The notes under the pieces were generated by a model. It was not told where the DNA came from. It did no database searches and saw only the letters and a list, made by a program, of their open reading frames with translations. DNA of 64,000 nt from Suilimivivens sp963618065 (GTDB lineage Bacteria; Bacillota; Clostridia; Lachnospirales; Lachnospiraceae). Of this stretch, positions 8,889-17,162 are shown in pieces. Each line of letters begins with the position of its first letter. Positions within the stretch are counted from its first letter, which is position 1. The stretch covers positions 1 through 64,000 of the forward strand of contig CAVERH010000009.1 in the NCBI GenBank assembly GCA_963618065.1, in the 5' to 3' direction. The translations under genes were made by a program, and so were the position numbers.

Positions 8889-9132
8889 TATTTTGCAAAG
8901 GTATATATTTCTGTGAGTTTTACTCATGTGATTTCACAATCTGCCTTAGAAATGCAAGCATTTCACATCTGATTTATGAAATTTTGCGTGGCTCTGAACA
9001 GTTAGCAAATCATTTGCGAAAGGGGCTTGCGCTTGCAATAGCCGCATTTTACCCGTGATGTATGGGCAGGATACGGCTTTTATGATATATGGAAAACAAA
9101 TTAAGGTGACAACCAAGAAGGAGGTAAACCGC

Positions 9133-10899
9133 ATGAAGAAACAAATCCTGTCCGCAGCCATGTCACTGCTGCTGACCGTCAGCCTGCCCATGACCGTGTT
9201 CGCGGAGGAATACGACCTTGAGAAGGGCAGCATTGAGGTTACGGCAAGCGATGATGGCAAGCAGTATGTCAGCCAGACGGCGAACAACATTACCAATGAG
9301 AAACAGACGACTGAGACTGTTATCACTCAGAAGGACAGCACCACCGTGACGCAGAACACCGTCGTCATAACTGCTGGGTCGGGACAGACCGCCAAGGTCA
9401 CGCTGAAGGATGTGAACATCGATGTGAGCGGCACAGGGGATTGGTTCACCCCTGGAAGTGCCGCTGTTTCCACCGATGGTGTAGGACACGTGATCATTGA
9501 ACTGGAGGGCGAGAACACGGTCAAGAGCGGCGGTAACCGTGCCGGTCTGGAGAAAAACAACAGCGGCAGTCTGACCATCAATGATGCGGATAATGACGGC
9601 AGTCTCGATGCCACGGGTGGCGTATACGGCGCAGGTATCGGCAGCGGCTATGTCAAGGACGGCAGAGAAATCACCATAACTGGCGGCACGATCAACGCTC
9701 AGGGCGGCGAAGGTGGTGCAGGTATCGGCGGCGGCAGAGCTGGCAGTGGCAGCGATATCGCCATAACAGGCGGCAAGGTCAATGCCACGGGGGGCTATGA
9801 TGGTGCGGGTATTGGCGGCGGCACTCAGGGCGAAGGCAGCAACATCACCATCTCCGACAGCGAGGTCACAGCCAGAGGATCCGGGTGTGGCGCGGGCATT
9901 GGAGGCGGTCACGGTGGAGCAAGCACAAGCATTAGCGTTACTGGCAACGCACAGGTAAAGACACAGGGCGGCGAGTACGGCATCGCTATCGGCGGAGGCA
10001 GCTCTAAAAATGGTAGTCTTCACCTCGGCGCAGAGGTCACTCCGGACATCTCCGGTCTGGGAAAAGAAGGAACAATCGAATATTACGCATCCGGTAAGGA
10101 AATGACAGAGGCAACGCTGGAGCAAACCCATGGACATACGCATGACTGGGATGCTGGCGTGGTCACGACCCAGCCCACCTGCACCGGAAAGGGTGTGAGA
10201 ACCTACACCTGCCAGGGCGGAAACAATTTCACAAAAACCGAAGATCTCGATGCACTGGATCACAGCTTTGTAGGACAGCAGTATGTTTCCGACAACAACG
10301 CCACCTGCAGGCAGGACGGCACCAAGTCCGCCCAATGCGTGCGGTATGACCAATGCGGAGTGACCCACACTGTTCCGGACGAGGGCAGCAGACTGTCACA
10401 TACCGTGGTGATCGACAAAGCTGTTGCACCGACCTATACGAGCATGGGACTGACTGAGGGCAGCCATTGCTCTATGTGCAATGAAATTTTCACAGCACAG
10501 GAAAGTATCCCCATGCTGGTGCAGCCCACAACAGAAACAGAAGAGGCTTCCATGCAGATTGAATCCGCAGCACAAGCTCCTCTCTACCGCGTAACGGATC
10601 AGGAGGGCAGAGACATCAGCTGCAAAGCCGAGCGGAAGGACGGCGTGCTGACCGTCACCGCAGACGCGGACCTTGCGATTCTCACAGGTACAATCGGCGG
10701 CATCAGCACCCTCAGGGCGCAGGGCGTGGAGAAGCTCGTATTCGTCACAAAGAGCGCCAAATCCACCTTTTCCCTTGCCGATCTGCTGGGGAAAGGCAGC
10801 CACAGCGAAGGGTATAAGCTTACCCACGATGGCAAGATTATAACATTCATCCTCGGTGAAAAGCTGACCGACGTGAGAGACATTCTCGAAAAGGCGTAA
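9133..10899 (+). CDS. Secreted glycine-rich repeat protein
   Basis: A 588-residue exported protein with a clear signal peptide (MKKQILSAAMSLLLTVSLPM, cleavage after VFA near residue 24). Residues 150-300 carry about five repeats of roughly 28 residues containing GAGIGGG, alternating with ITGGxxxA strands, which suggests a parallel beta-helix or beta-roll as in adhesins. Residues 335-460 hold three Cys-containing modules (PTCTGKGVRTYTC, ATCRQDGTK and a third) common in Firmicute surface proteins. No LPXTG or other anchor is visible. The gene is clearly richer in G+C than its neighbours, a sign of transfer. ATG 9133 follows AAGGAGG. Likely a surface or matrix protein; the ligand is unknown. Confidence 0.8.
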   Translation: MKKQILSAAMSLLLTVSLPMTVFAEEYDLEKGSIEVTASDDGKQYVSQTANNITNEKQTTETVITQKDSTTVTQNTVVITAGSGQTAKVTLKDVNIDVSGTGDWFTPGSAAVSTDGVGHVIIELEGENTVKSGGNRAGLEKNNSGSLTINDADNDGSLDATGGVYGAGIGSGYVKDGREITITGGTINAQGGEGGAGIGGGRAGSGSDIAITGGKVNATGGYDGAGIGGGTQGEGSNITISDSEVTARGSGCGAGIGGGHGGASTSISVTGNAQVKTQGGEYGIAIGGGSSKNGSLHLGAEVTPDISGLGKEGTIEYYASGKEMTEATLEQTHGHTHDWDAGVVTTQPTCTGKGVRTYTCQGGNNFTKTEDLDALDHSFVGQQYVSDNNATCRQDGTKSAQCVRYDQCGVTHTVPDEGSRLSHTVVIDKAVAPTYTSMGLTEGSHCSMCNEIFTAQESIPMLVQPTTETEEASMQIESAAQAPLYRVTDQEGRDISCKAERKDGVLTVTADADLAILTGTIGGISTLRAQGVEKLVFVTKSAKSTFSLADLLGKGSHSEGYKLTHDGKIITFILGEKLTDVRDILEKA

Positions 10900-11007
10900 A
10901 CGTCCTGCCGGGAGTATCGGGCGTCTGTTCCTTGCGTACCTGCTGTTCGTAAACAGCATAACATACTGTTCTGCGCCGGAAGGCTTGAAAACCGGATACC
11001 GAATAAC

Positions 11008-11055
11008 AGACCGTTGACCTGTACTCCATACGCACAAAGTCAGCGGTCTTTTTTT
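11008..11055 (+). terminator. Terminator after secreted repeat protein
   Basis: Stem AGACCGTTGAC (11008-11018) with GTCAGCGGTCT (11039-11049) includes one G-T pair, followed by a run of T. Next to it, at about 11072, is an orphan AAGGAGG with no start codon at proper distance, perhaps the edge of the transferred segment. The rest of the 357-base gap holds the promoter listed next. Confidence 0.75.
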
Positions 11056-11147
11056 ATCCCTGAACTCAACAAGGAGGTCAGTCATACAGGCAGTTCTAAT
11101 AACTGCATGAAATGAACTGTCTGAACGGCATGAAATGTCAGAAGCGG

Positions 11148-11176
11148 TTGAACCCTCAGACGATACGGTGTATAAT
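11148..11176 (+). promoter_or_regulatory. Promoter of the lipoprotein gene
   Basis: TTGAAC (11148-11153) and TATAAT (11171-11176) are 17 bases apart. An 8-bp inverted repeat, GTAACTAT at 11188-11195 and ATAGTTAC at 11209-11216, lies just downstream of the predicted start and may be an operator or leader hairpin. Confidence 0.7.
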
Positions 11177-11256
11177 AACCTGGATTTGTAACTATATCGC
11201 AATACAGAATAGTTACTTTGGTCAGACAATTTGTTTTAAGAAATGAGGGAAATATT

Positions 11257-11850
11257 ATGAAGAAAAAACTGGTTTTATCATTAATGGTTCTGGGGCTCTG
11301 CTCTGCGATGGTGTTTGGATGCGGTTCCGTATCGGATGAGGAGAGTGCGTCCGAAGAACTGCAGGTGGAGGAGGTCATAGTTCCGCAGATCTCGGAAGCA
11401 GAAGAAAACTCAGAATCAGACAGCACAGAAGCTGCCGGTACAGAAGCCACTGGTACAGCAAATCAACAGGAAACGGAAGCAGCAACGGATACCGCCGGAC
11501 AGCCGGAAGCAACCGAGGTATCGGAGAGCTCCTCACAGGATACCGGGAATGCGTCTGCGGGTTCTTTTGTGGGCAAGCATATCAGCAGTTATGATGGAAG
11601 TGCATTGACAATATCCGATAATGGTGACGGTACCTATAAGGTCGATATAGAGCTTTATCGCCTGTACAGTTTTGAGAATGGTGTCGGAACACTTGAAGGG
11701 GATCAGATGACCTTTGTAGTGGATGATCCGAACGGAGAAAAGCTGACAGGGGAAATTACCAGAGACAGTAATAATGTTTTTACCGTGACCATCACAGAGA
11801 GTTCATGGTCTTTGCTGGCAAATGGTGATTCTTTCACTGATTTTCAGTAA
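11257..11850 (+). CDS. Putative surface lipoprotein
   Basis: A 197-residue protein with a lipoprotein signal: a positively charged start (MKKKL), a hydrophobic segment and a lipobox ending in cysteine at VFGC, residue 21. It would be lipidated by Lgt (encoded at 46629) and anchored outside the membrane. Residues 25-105 are a Glu/Ser/Thr-rich linker, probably disordered. Residues 108-197 form a small beta-rich domain (HISSYDGSALTISDNGDGTY) that I do not recognise. GAGGGA precedes the ATG. It has its own promoter and lies upstream of the acyltransferase-phosphatase trio. Confidence 0.7.
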   Translation: MKKKLVLSLMVLGLCSAMVFGCGSVSDEESASEELQVEEVIVPQISEAEENSESDSTEAAGTEATGTANQQETEAATDTAGQPEATEVSESSSQDTGNASAGSFVGKHISSYDGSALTISDNGDGTYKVDIELYRLYSFENGVGTLEGDQMTFVVDDPNGEKLTGEITRDSNNVFTVTITESSWSLLANGDSFTDFQ

Positions 11851-11941
11851 GCAGCAGTAATGACAATCTTTCAAACAGACTTGCAAAATGAAGGAAAAGT
11901 GAGTAAGGTAGTAGATAAGAAAAGTTTGTGGAGAGATACTA

Positions 11942-13123
11942 ATGGAATTCATAAATCAGATATTTGCAAAAGAGAATGTAAATAACGCAAGGCAGCCGGA
12001 AATTGACCTTGCCAAGGTTGTCTTCGTGCTGATGGTAGCTGCTGTACATATTACCATTGAGTGTGTACCATCGGAGGCTCTTTCCGAAGGGCTTCCGTAT
12101 GTATTTGATTCCGTGATCGGAGGTCCGATGATTGCACCGGGGCTGATGTTTGCGATGGGTGCCTGTCTTGTTTACAGCAGGAGACAGGGGTGGAAGGATA
12201 TTTTCCACAGAGGAGTTTTTATCTTTGTCCTTGGCTTTGTTTTAAATCTGTGCCGGTATACAATACCGGATCTGATCGGCTATGCAATTTCAGGAGATGC
12301 TGCAAGGTATCTGGAGCCGATTCTGTATCAGACATTTAATAATGATATTTTTCAGTTTGCGGGACTGGCGCTGATGACGATTTCCCTGTTCCTTAAGCTG
12401 AAATTAAAGGATGGAGTGATGCTGGGAACAGCCTTGCTTTGCTCGATTGCAGGAACCTTGCTTAACGGAGTGGATGCCGGCTCTGTTCCGGGTAATATTC
12501 TGCTTGGATATTTTGTCGGTGTTGAAGATGCGGCAGGGAAGGTTCTTTCCTATTTCGTCTATCTGAACTGGCTGATGATGCCGGTGTCCGGGTATGTTTT
12601 CGGGAAGCTTTTAAAGCGGATGAAGGACAGGGATCTGTTTTACCGGATGGCCGTACCGGCCTGTCTGCTGGTCGGAGTGCCCTATTATGTGCTTCATATC
12701 AGAAACCGGATTGGTATGTTTGGTCTGGGAGAAGCATGCTATTATCATGTGACAACACCGGATGTACTGATCTGCCTTGTAACAGCAATCGGAATGTATG
12801 GGATTTATTATTTTATCGGGAAGCATCTTCCGCCTAAGGCCGTTGCGGTTGCGAACCGGATTGGTACGGATATGACAGCCTTTTATTTTATTCACTGGCT
12901 GTTCATTGCAGGGATCGTTGATCTTGGAATATATCTGATTCGCGGAACGCAGATTCTTCCGATGAAATGGATGCTGATGCTTGCAATGCTGGTAACGGTG
13001 GTATCGCTTGTGCTTTCTGATCTATGGATGCACCGGTGGAAGAAGGCGTTATTCCGGTCTGCAAGGAATTCCGGTTGTCCGGATCAAAGCGGTAATATAG
13101 ATTCAAAGGAAAGAAAATCATGA
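11942..13123 (+). CDS. Acyltransferase-like integral membrane protein
   Basis: A 393-residue polytopic protein with about ten hydrophobic segments. The N-terminus EIDLAKVVFVLMVAAVH has the acid-and-histidine pattern of membrane acyltransferases (acyltransferase-3 / heparan-alpha-glucosaminide N-acetyltransferase-like families), which O- or N-acylate envelope sugars. The assignment rests on that motif and topology and is tentative. Its last bases overlap the next gene by four (ATGA), so it is translationally coupled to the SpoIIE phosphatase and probably works in the same process. Confidence 0.6.
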   Translation: MEFINQIFAKENVNNARQPEIDLAKVVFVLMVAAVHITIECVPSEALSEGLPYVFDSVIGGPMIAPGLMFAMGACLVYSRRQGWKDIFHRGVFIFVLGFVLNLCRYTIPDLIGYAISGDAARYLEPILYQTFNNDIFQFAGLALMTISLFLKLKLKDGVMLGTALLCSIAGTLLNGVDAGSVPGNILLGYFVGVEDAAGKVLSYFVYLNWLMMPVSGYVFGKLLKRMKDRDLFYRMAVPACLLVGVPYYVLHIRNRIGMFGLGEACYYHVTTPDVLICLVTAIGMYGIYYFIGKHLPPKAVAVANRIGTDMTAFYFIHWLFIAGIVDLGIYLIRGTQILPMKWMLMLAMLVTVVSLVLSDLWMHRWKKALFRSARNSGCPDQSGNIDSKERKS

Positions 13124-14739
13124 AAAGACGAAAACTACGCACAAGAGCAATCAAGTGGATGACAACCTTTGCGCTGCTTATTATCGTAGCGACCTGTATT
13201 ACGGTGGTGGTCCGTTATCGGGAGGACACGCTTTATAGATCCCGCAGTCAGGCATTTGCCTATGCCAGGGCAGCGGCAGCCTATATTGATGGCGACCGGA
13301 TAGAAGGGTATTTAAATACCCTGCAGAAGGATGCGTATTATGAACAGATTCAGGAATTCTTAAACGCTAACCAGACCTATTCGGATCTGGAATATTACTA
13401 TGTTTTTGTCCCTTATGAAGAGGATCTTGTTTATATCTGGGATGCGAATGCAGAAAATGAGGGAGCCCGTGAATTAGGTGATCATGAAAACTATATGAAG
13501 GGTGGTAAAGAGGTCAGCTTTGCTGCGTTCAGTAAGAACCCGGAAGAGAAGGCATTGGTTTCCAGAGATGAGACCTATGGCTATATTACATCAGTGGTTG
13601 TTCCTGTTTATGACAGCAGCGGTGAGCCGGTTGCACTTGTCGGAGTGGATATCTCCATGCCTGATGTCAGGCAGATGGTTATGAGGTTTATTCTTGCAAC
13701 CAGTATCAATATTGTAGTGATGATTCTGATATTCAGCGGCGGGCTTTTCGTAGTGGTAAGATACAGGATGATCCGCCCGATCAGCCTGTTAAATAAGGCC
13801 TCCGGAGAAATGGTAAGCAATCTGGAATCCGGAGCGGAATTCCGGATAGATGTGCATACGGGAGACGAGATTGAAGAGCTTGCCCGTTCCTTTGAGAAGA
13901 TGAATGGAGAGGTGCGTGAGTACATCCGCAGACTTTCGGAGGTGACTGCCGAAAAGGAGAGAATTGGTGCAGAGCTTTCCGTGGCAACGAGGATTCAGGC
14001 GAACATGCTGCCAAGCATTTTCCCTCCGTTCCCGGACAGAAGTGACATGGATATCTACGCAACGATGCATCCGGCCAAGGAGGTAGGAGGAGACTTCTAT
14101 GATTTCTTCCTGATCGACTCATCACATCTGGGTGTGGTGATTGCCGATGTGTCGGGTAAGGGGGTACCGGCAGCACTTTTCATGGTGATTGCCAAAACCT
14201 TAATTAAAAACCGCACTCTGATGGGAGGAACGCCTGCGGAGATTCTTGCCTTTGTCAATAATCAGTTATGTGAAAACAACGAGGAAGAAATGTTTGTAAC
14301 CGTATGGCTTGGCATCCTGGATCTTACGACAGGACTTATGACTGCCGCCAATGCCGGGCATGAGTATCCGGCACTGAAACGGAAGGGCGGTTCATTTGAG
14401 CTCTTCAAGGACAAGCACGGATTCGTGCTTGCCGGAACAGAGAACTCCAGATACCGGGATTATGAAATCCGGTTCGAGCCGGGAGATACGCTGTTTGTTT
14501 ATACAGATGGAGTGACAGAAGCAGCCAATGCAGATAAGGAGCTTTTCAAGACGTCGCGGATGGTGGAGGCGCTGAACCGTCATACCACGGAAGCCTGTGA
14601 ACCGCTTCTTCGGGAGATGCAGAAGGAGATACAGAGCTTTGTAAAGGCTGCACCGCAGTTTGATGATATTACGATGCTGGCACTGACCTATTATGGGCAG
14701 GAGCCTTGTGCAGATTCCAAGAGAGAAAGGAAAGTATGA
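13120..14739 (+). CDS. HAMP-SpoIIE serine phosphatase (first of pair)
   Basis: A 539-residue membrane phosphatase. Order: TM1 at about residues 12-30; an extracytoplasmic sensor region of about 150 residues; TM2 near 190-212; a HAMP linker to about 270; a short coiled segment; and a PP2C/SpoIIE domain. Metal-binding motifs are intact: AKEVGGDFYDFF, DVSGKGVPAALFM, YTDGVTEAAN and FDDITMLAL. Such RsbU/SpoIIE-like enzymes usually dephosphorylate anti-anti-sigma proteins, but no anti-sigma partner is encoded nearby. It overlaps the genes on both sides by four bases. Its closest relative in view is the next gene, with the same domain layout, pointing to tandem duplication. Confidence 0.88.
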   Translation: MKRRKLRTRAIKWMTTFALLIIVATCITVVVRYREDTLYRSRSQAFAYARAAAAYIDGDRIEGYLNTLQKDAYYEQIQEFLNANQTYSDLEYYYVFVPYEEDLVYIWDANAENEGARELGDHENYMKGGKEVSFAAFSKNPEEKALVSRDETYGYITSVVVPVYDSSGEPVALVGVDISMPDVRQMVMRFILATSINIVVMILIFSGGLFVVVRYRMIRPISLLNKASGEMVSNLESGAEFRIDVHTGDEIEELARSFEKMNGEVREYIRRLSEVTAEKERIGAELSVATRIQANMLPSIFPPFPDRSDMDIYATMHPAKEVGGDFYDFFLIDSSHLGVVIADVSGKGVPAALFMVIAKTLIKNRTLMGGTPAEILAFVNNQLCENNEEEMFVTVWLGILDLTTGLMTAANAGHEYPALKRKGGSFELFKDKHGFVLAGTENSRYRDYEIRFEPGDTLFVYTDGVTEAANADKELFKTSRMVEALNRHTTEACEPLLREMQKEIQSFVKAAPQFDDITMLALTYYGQEPCADSKRERKV

Positions 14740-16325
14740 AAAAACTAAGTTTGCAGCTGAAAACAGCCTTAATTTTAGTCGTGTTTGCGGTATTGATTAT
14801 CTCGGTTGCCTGCATTTCGGTGGTCTATCGGATTAAGCAGCATGCGGTAGAAGAGGCAACGCTACAGGCGATCGATTATACTTATCTGATTGCCGATTTC
14901 GTTGATGGAGACAGGATAGAGGGGTATCTGGAAACACTGCAGAAGGATGAATATTATGAACAGGTGCAGAAATTCCTGAATGCCTGCCAGACTAATTCCA
15001 GTCTGGAATATTGTTACGTTTATGTCCCTAATGAGGAAGATCTCGTTTATATATGGGATGCCGATGGAAACGGAAAGGCCTGCGATCTGGGTGAGCATGA
15101 GCAATATATGGAGGATGGATATAAGGCTACCTGTATGGCTATAGCGGCAGGCAAGGAATCCGAGTATGCCTTTGGTGTGCAGACGAAGGATGAAACCTAT
15201 GGTTACATTGTATCGATGATTATACCGATTTATAACAGTGAAGGAGATACAGTAGCTATCGCCGGAGCAGATGCTTCTGTACCGGAGGTAACGGACTCCA
15301 TTAAGCAGTTCCTGCGGGTTGTTGCGCTTAATATTGCGCTGGTTGTGCTGGTATGCAGTGTGGGCTTTTTCTTTGTGGTAAGACGGAAGCTTGTACGGCC
15401 TATTGGCATGTTGAATCAGGCGGCCGGAGAGATTGTCAACAATCTGGAATCCGGCGGAGAGGTTTCCTTCAATATTCATTCCGGAGATGAGATAGAGGGT
15501 CTTGCCAGATCCTTTGAAAAGATGTATGGCGAAGTCAGGGACTATATTGAACGGCTGTCGGAGATTACCGTTGAGAAGGAGAGAATCGGCATCGAGCTTT
15601 CGGTTGCCAAGGAGATTCAGGCCAGTATGCTGCCAAGTATTTTCCCGGCATTTCCGGAAAGAACGGATGTGGATATCTATGCAACAATGGATCCGGCCAA
15701 GGAGGTAGGAGGCGACTTCTATGACTTCTTCCTGATAGATCCTCAGCATCTTGGGATCGTTATTGCGGATGTATCCGGCAAGGGAATTCCTGCTGCATTG
15801 TTTATGATGATTTCGAAGACCATGATTAAGAACCGTACCCTGACAGGGGGAACACCGGCAGAGGTTCTTGCATTTGTCAATAATGAGTTATATGAGAACA
15901 ACAAGGCAGAGATGTTTGTGACAGCCTGGCTCGGTATCCTGGATTTAGAGAGCGGAACACTGACGGCAGCCAATGCCGGACATGAATATCCGGTACTCAG
16001 ACGTAAGGGTGGAGTCTATGAACCGATTCGGGATCCGCACGGACTGGTTCTTGCTGTCATGGGAAATATGCAATATGTGGATTATGAAATTTCCCTTTCG
16101 CCGGGAGATATGCTGTATATCTACACGGATGGAGTAACGGAAGCAACGAATGAACAGGATGAGCTTTATTCCGAACAGCGGATGGTAGAAGCGCTGAATC
16201 GGCATACCGAAGAGAACTGTGAACAGCTTTTGCATGCAATGAGTAAGGAGCTGCAGGACTTTGTGAAGGATGCACCGCAGTTTGATGATATTACGATGCT
16301 GGCTCTGACGTATTACGGACAGTAA
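14736..16325 (+). CDS. HAMP-SpoIIE serine phosphatase (second of pair)
   Basis: A 529-residue paralogue of the preceding protein with the same plan: TM1, external sensor, TM2, HAMP and SpoIIE domain. Catalytic motifs AKEVGGDFYDFF, DVSGKGIPAALFM, YTDGVTEATN and FDDITMLAL are intact. The sensor regions share the start (DGDRIEGYLxTLQKD) but diverge in their middle, which suggests different signals feeding one output. The ATG at 14736 overlaps the previous stop (ATGA) behind GAAAGGAAAG. The upstream in-frame start at 14706 is inside the previous gene and unlikely. Confidence 0.88.
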   Translation: MKKLSLQLKTALILVVFAVLIISVACISVVYRIKQHAVEEATLQAIDYTYLIADFVDGDRIEGYLETLQKDEYYEQVQKFLNACQTNSSLEYCYVYVPNEEDLVYIWDADGNGKACDLGEHEQYMEDGYKATCMAIAAGKESEYAFGVQTKDETYGYIVSMIIPIYNSEGDTVAIAGADASVPEVTDSIKQFLRVVALNIALVVLVCSVGFFFVVRRKLVRPIGMLNQAAGEIVNNLESGGEVSFNIHSGDEIEGLARSFEKMYGEVRDYIERLSEITVEKERIGIELSVAKEIQASMLPSIFPAFPERTDVDIYATMDPAKEVGGDFYDFFLIDPQHLGIVIADVSGKGIPAALFMMISKTMIKNRTLTGGTPAEVLAFVNNELYENNKAEMFVTAWLGILDLESGTLTAANAGHEYPVLRRKGGVYEPIRDPHGLVLAVMGNMQYVDYEISLSPGDMLYIYTDGVTEATNEQDELYSEQRMVEALNRHTEENCEQLLHAMSKELQDFVKDAPQFDDITMLALTYYGQ

Positions 16326-16373
16326 CCGCAGCCGGATATGGTTTGGATAATTTTTAGAAAAAGAATTGAGATT

Positions 16374-16424
16374 AGTTGACACTAACTTTAAAATATGCTA
16401 TTCTCATTTCTGTTAGCGTACACT
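16374..16424 (+). promoter_or_regulatory. Putative TetR operator copies 1 and 2
   Basis: A 13-base motif occurs at 16374-16386 on the minus strand (GTTAGTGTCAACT) and at 16412-16424 on the plus strand (GTTAGCGTACACT). A third copy, GTTAGCGTTAACT, lies at 17115-17127 before the ABC genes. The first covers the -35 box, consistent with autorepression by the TetR protein. Confidence 0.6.
16376..16404 (+). promoter_or_regulatory. Promoter of tetR/ABC regulator
   Basis: TTGACA (16376-16381) and TATTCT (16399-16404) are 17 bases apart. The -35 box lies inside a putative operator copy at 16374-16386. Confidence 0.75.
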
Positions 16425-16451
16425 GTTAGCAAACGAAGAAAGGTGGATCAG

Positions 16452-17069
16452 ATGCCGAAGGATAAAACCATCAGCCACATCCAGGTAATGGCAGCAGTAA
16501 AGGAAGAATTTCTGGAAAAAGGCTTTGAAGAAGCCTCTGTCCGCAGTATTGCTGCACGTGCCGGAATGTCGGCCGCGGGACTTTACCGGCATTATCCAAA
16601 TAAGGAAGCCATGTTTGAGGATCTGGTTGAGCCATTGATCGTGGAAATGGATGAATGGGTGCGCTGCCATAAGAAAAAGGCTTACGAGCGGATAAAGCAG
16701 GGAGCGGAAGGAAAGCGGGAGCTGTTCGGTGAATCCATGATCGATCTGATCCGGGACGTGGTTTATCCGCAGAAGGAGATTTTTCAGGTATTACTTTGTG
16801 GCGCTTCCGGATCAAAGTACGAGAGCTTTATGAATGACTATGTGGAGATACAGCAGCAGGATATGCTTGAGTCCTTTGCTTATATGAGGGAACAGGGTTA
16901 TTCGATAGAGGAAATTTCACGGGAGGAATTGCATATGCTCCTTAGTGCTTATACAACGGCCATCTTTGAGCCGATTGTACATAATTATTCTGAAGAACAA
17001 ATGAATCACTGCCTTGATACCGTCAACCGGTTTTTCATGCCGGGCTGGAAGGAGATCATGGGATTTTAA
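16452..17069 (+). CDS. TetR-family repressor of the ABC exporter
   Basis: A 205-residue TetR regulator. The N-terminal helix-turn-helix is typical: ASVRSIAARAGMSAAGLYRH and then YPNKEAMFEDLV, at residues 29-62. The C-terminal part is a helical ligand-binding domain of unknown specificity. ATG 16452 follows AAAGGTGG. A terminator follows the stop, and the adjacent ABC genes have a shared operator motif in front, so the protein probably represses both itself and the exporter and is released by a transported compound. Confidence 0.87.
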   Translation: MPKDKTISHIQVMAAVKEEFLEKGFEEASVRSIAARAGMSAAGLYRHYPNKEAMFEDLVEPLIVEMDEWVRCHKKKAYERIKQGAEGKRELFGESMIDLIRDVVYPQKEIFQVLLCGASGSKYESFMNDYVEIQQQDMLESFAYMREQGYSIEEISREELHMLLSAYTTAIFEPIVHNYSEEQMNHCLDTVNRFFMPGWKEIMGF

Positions 17070-17095
17070 AAGAAACCTCAGGGTTTCTTTTTTTT
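17068..17095 (+). terminator. Terminator between tetR and ABC genes
   Basis: AAGAAACC (17070-17077) pairs with GGTTTCTT (17082-17089), followed by eight or so T. It separates the regulator from the transporter transcript. Confidence 0.8.
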
Positions 17096-17114
17096 CGTAA
17101 GCGAACACATGATG

Positions 17115-17130
17115 GTTAGCGTTAACTAAC
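17115..17130 (+). promoter_or_regulatory. Putative TetR operator before the ABC genes
   Basis: GTTAGCGTTAACTAAC contains 5-bp inverted arms (GTTAG/CTAAC) and matches the 13-base motif found twice at the tetR promoter. No convincing -35/-10 pair could be assigned next to it. Confidence 0.6.
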
Positions 17131-17162
17131 AAAATTATTGAAGTCTTGGAGGAGGAATAACA

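Noticed and set aside
9163..10368. Long minus-strand open frame (401 codons) opposite the secreted repeat protein
   Set aside because: It is the mirror of GC-rich glycine repeats, has no ribosome site, and its composition (Ala/Cys/Thr-rich) is typical of an antisense shadow.
14862..15749. Minus-strand frame of 295 codons in the second phosphatase gene
   Set aside because: Shadow of a clear SpoIIE phosphatase; no start signal and no motif.
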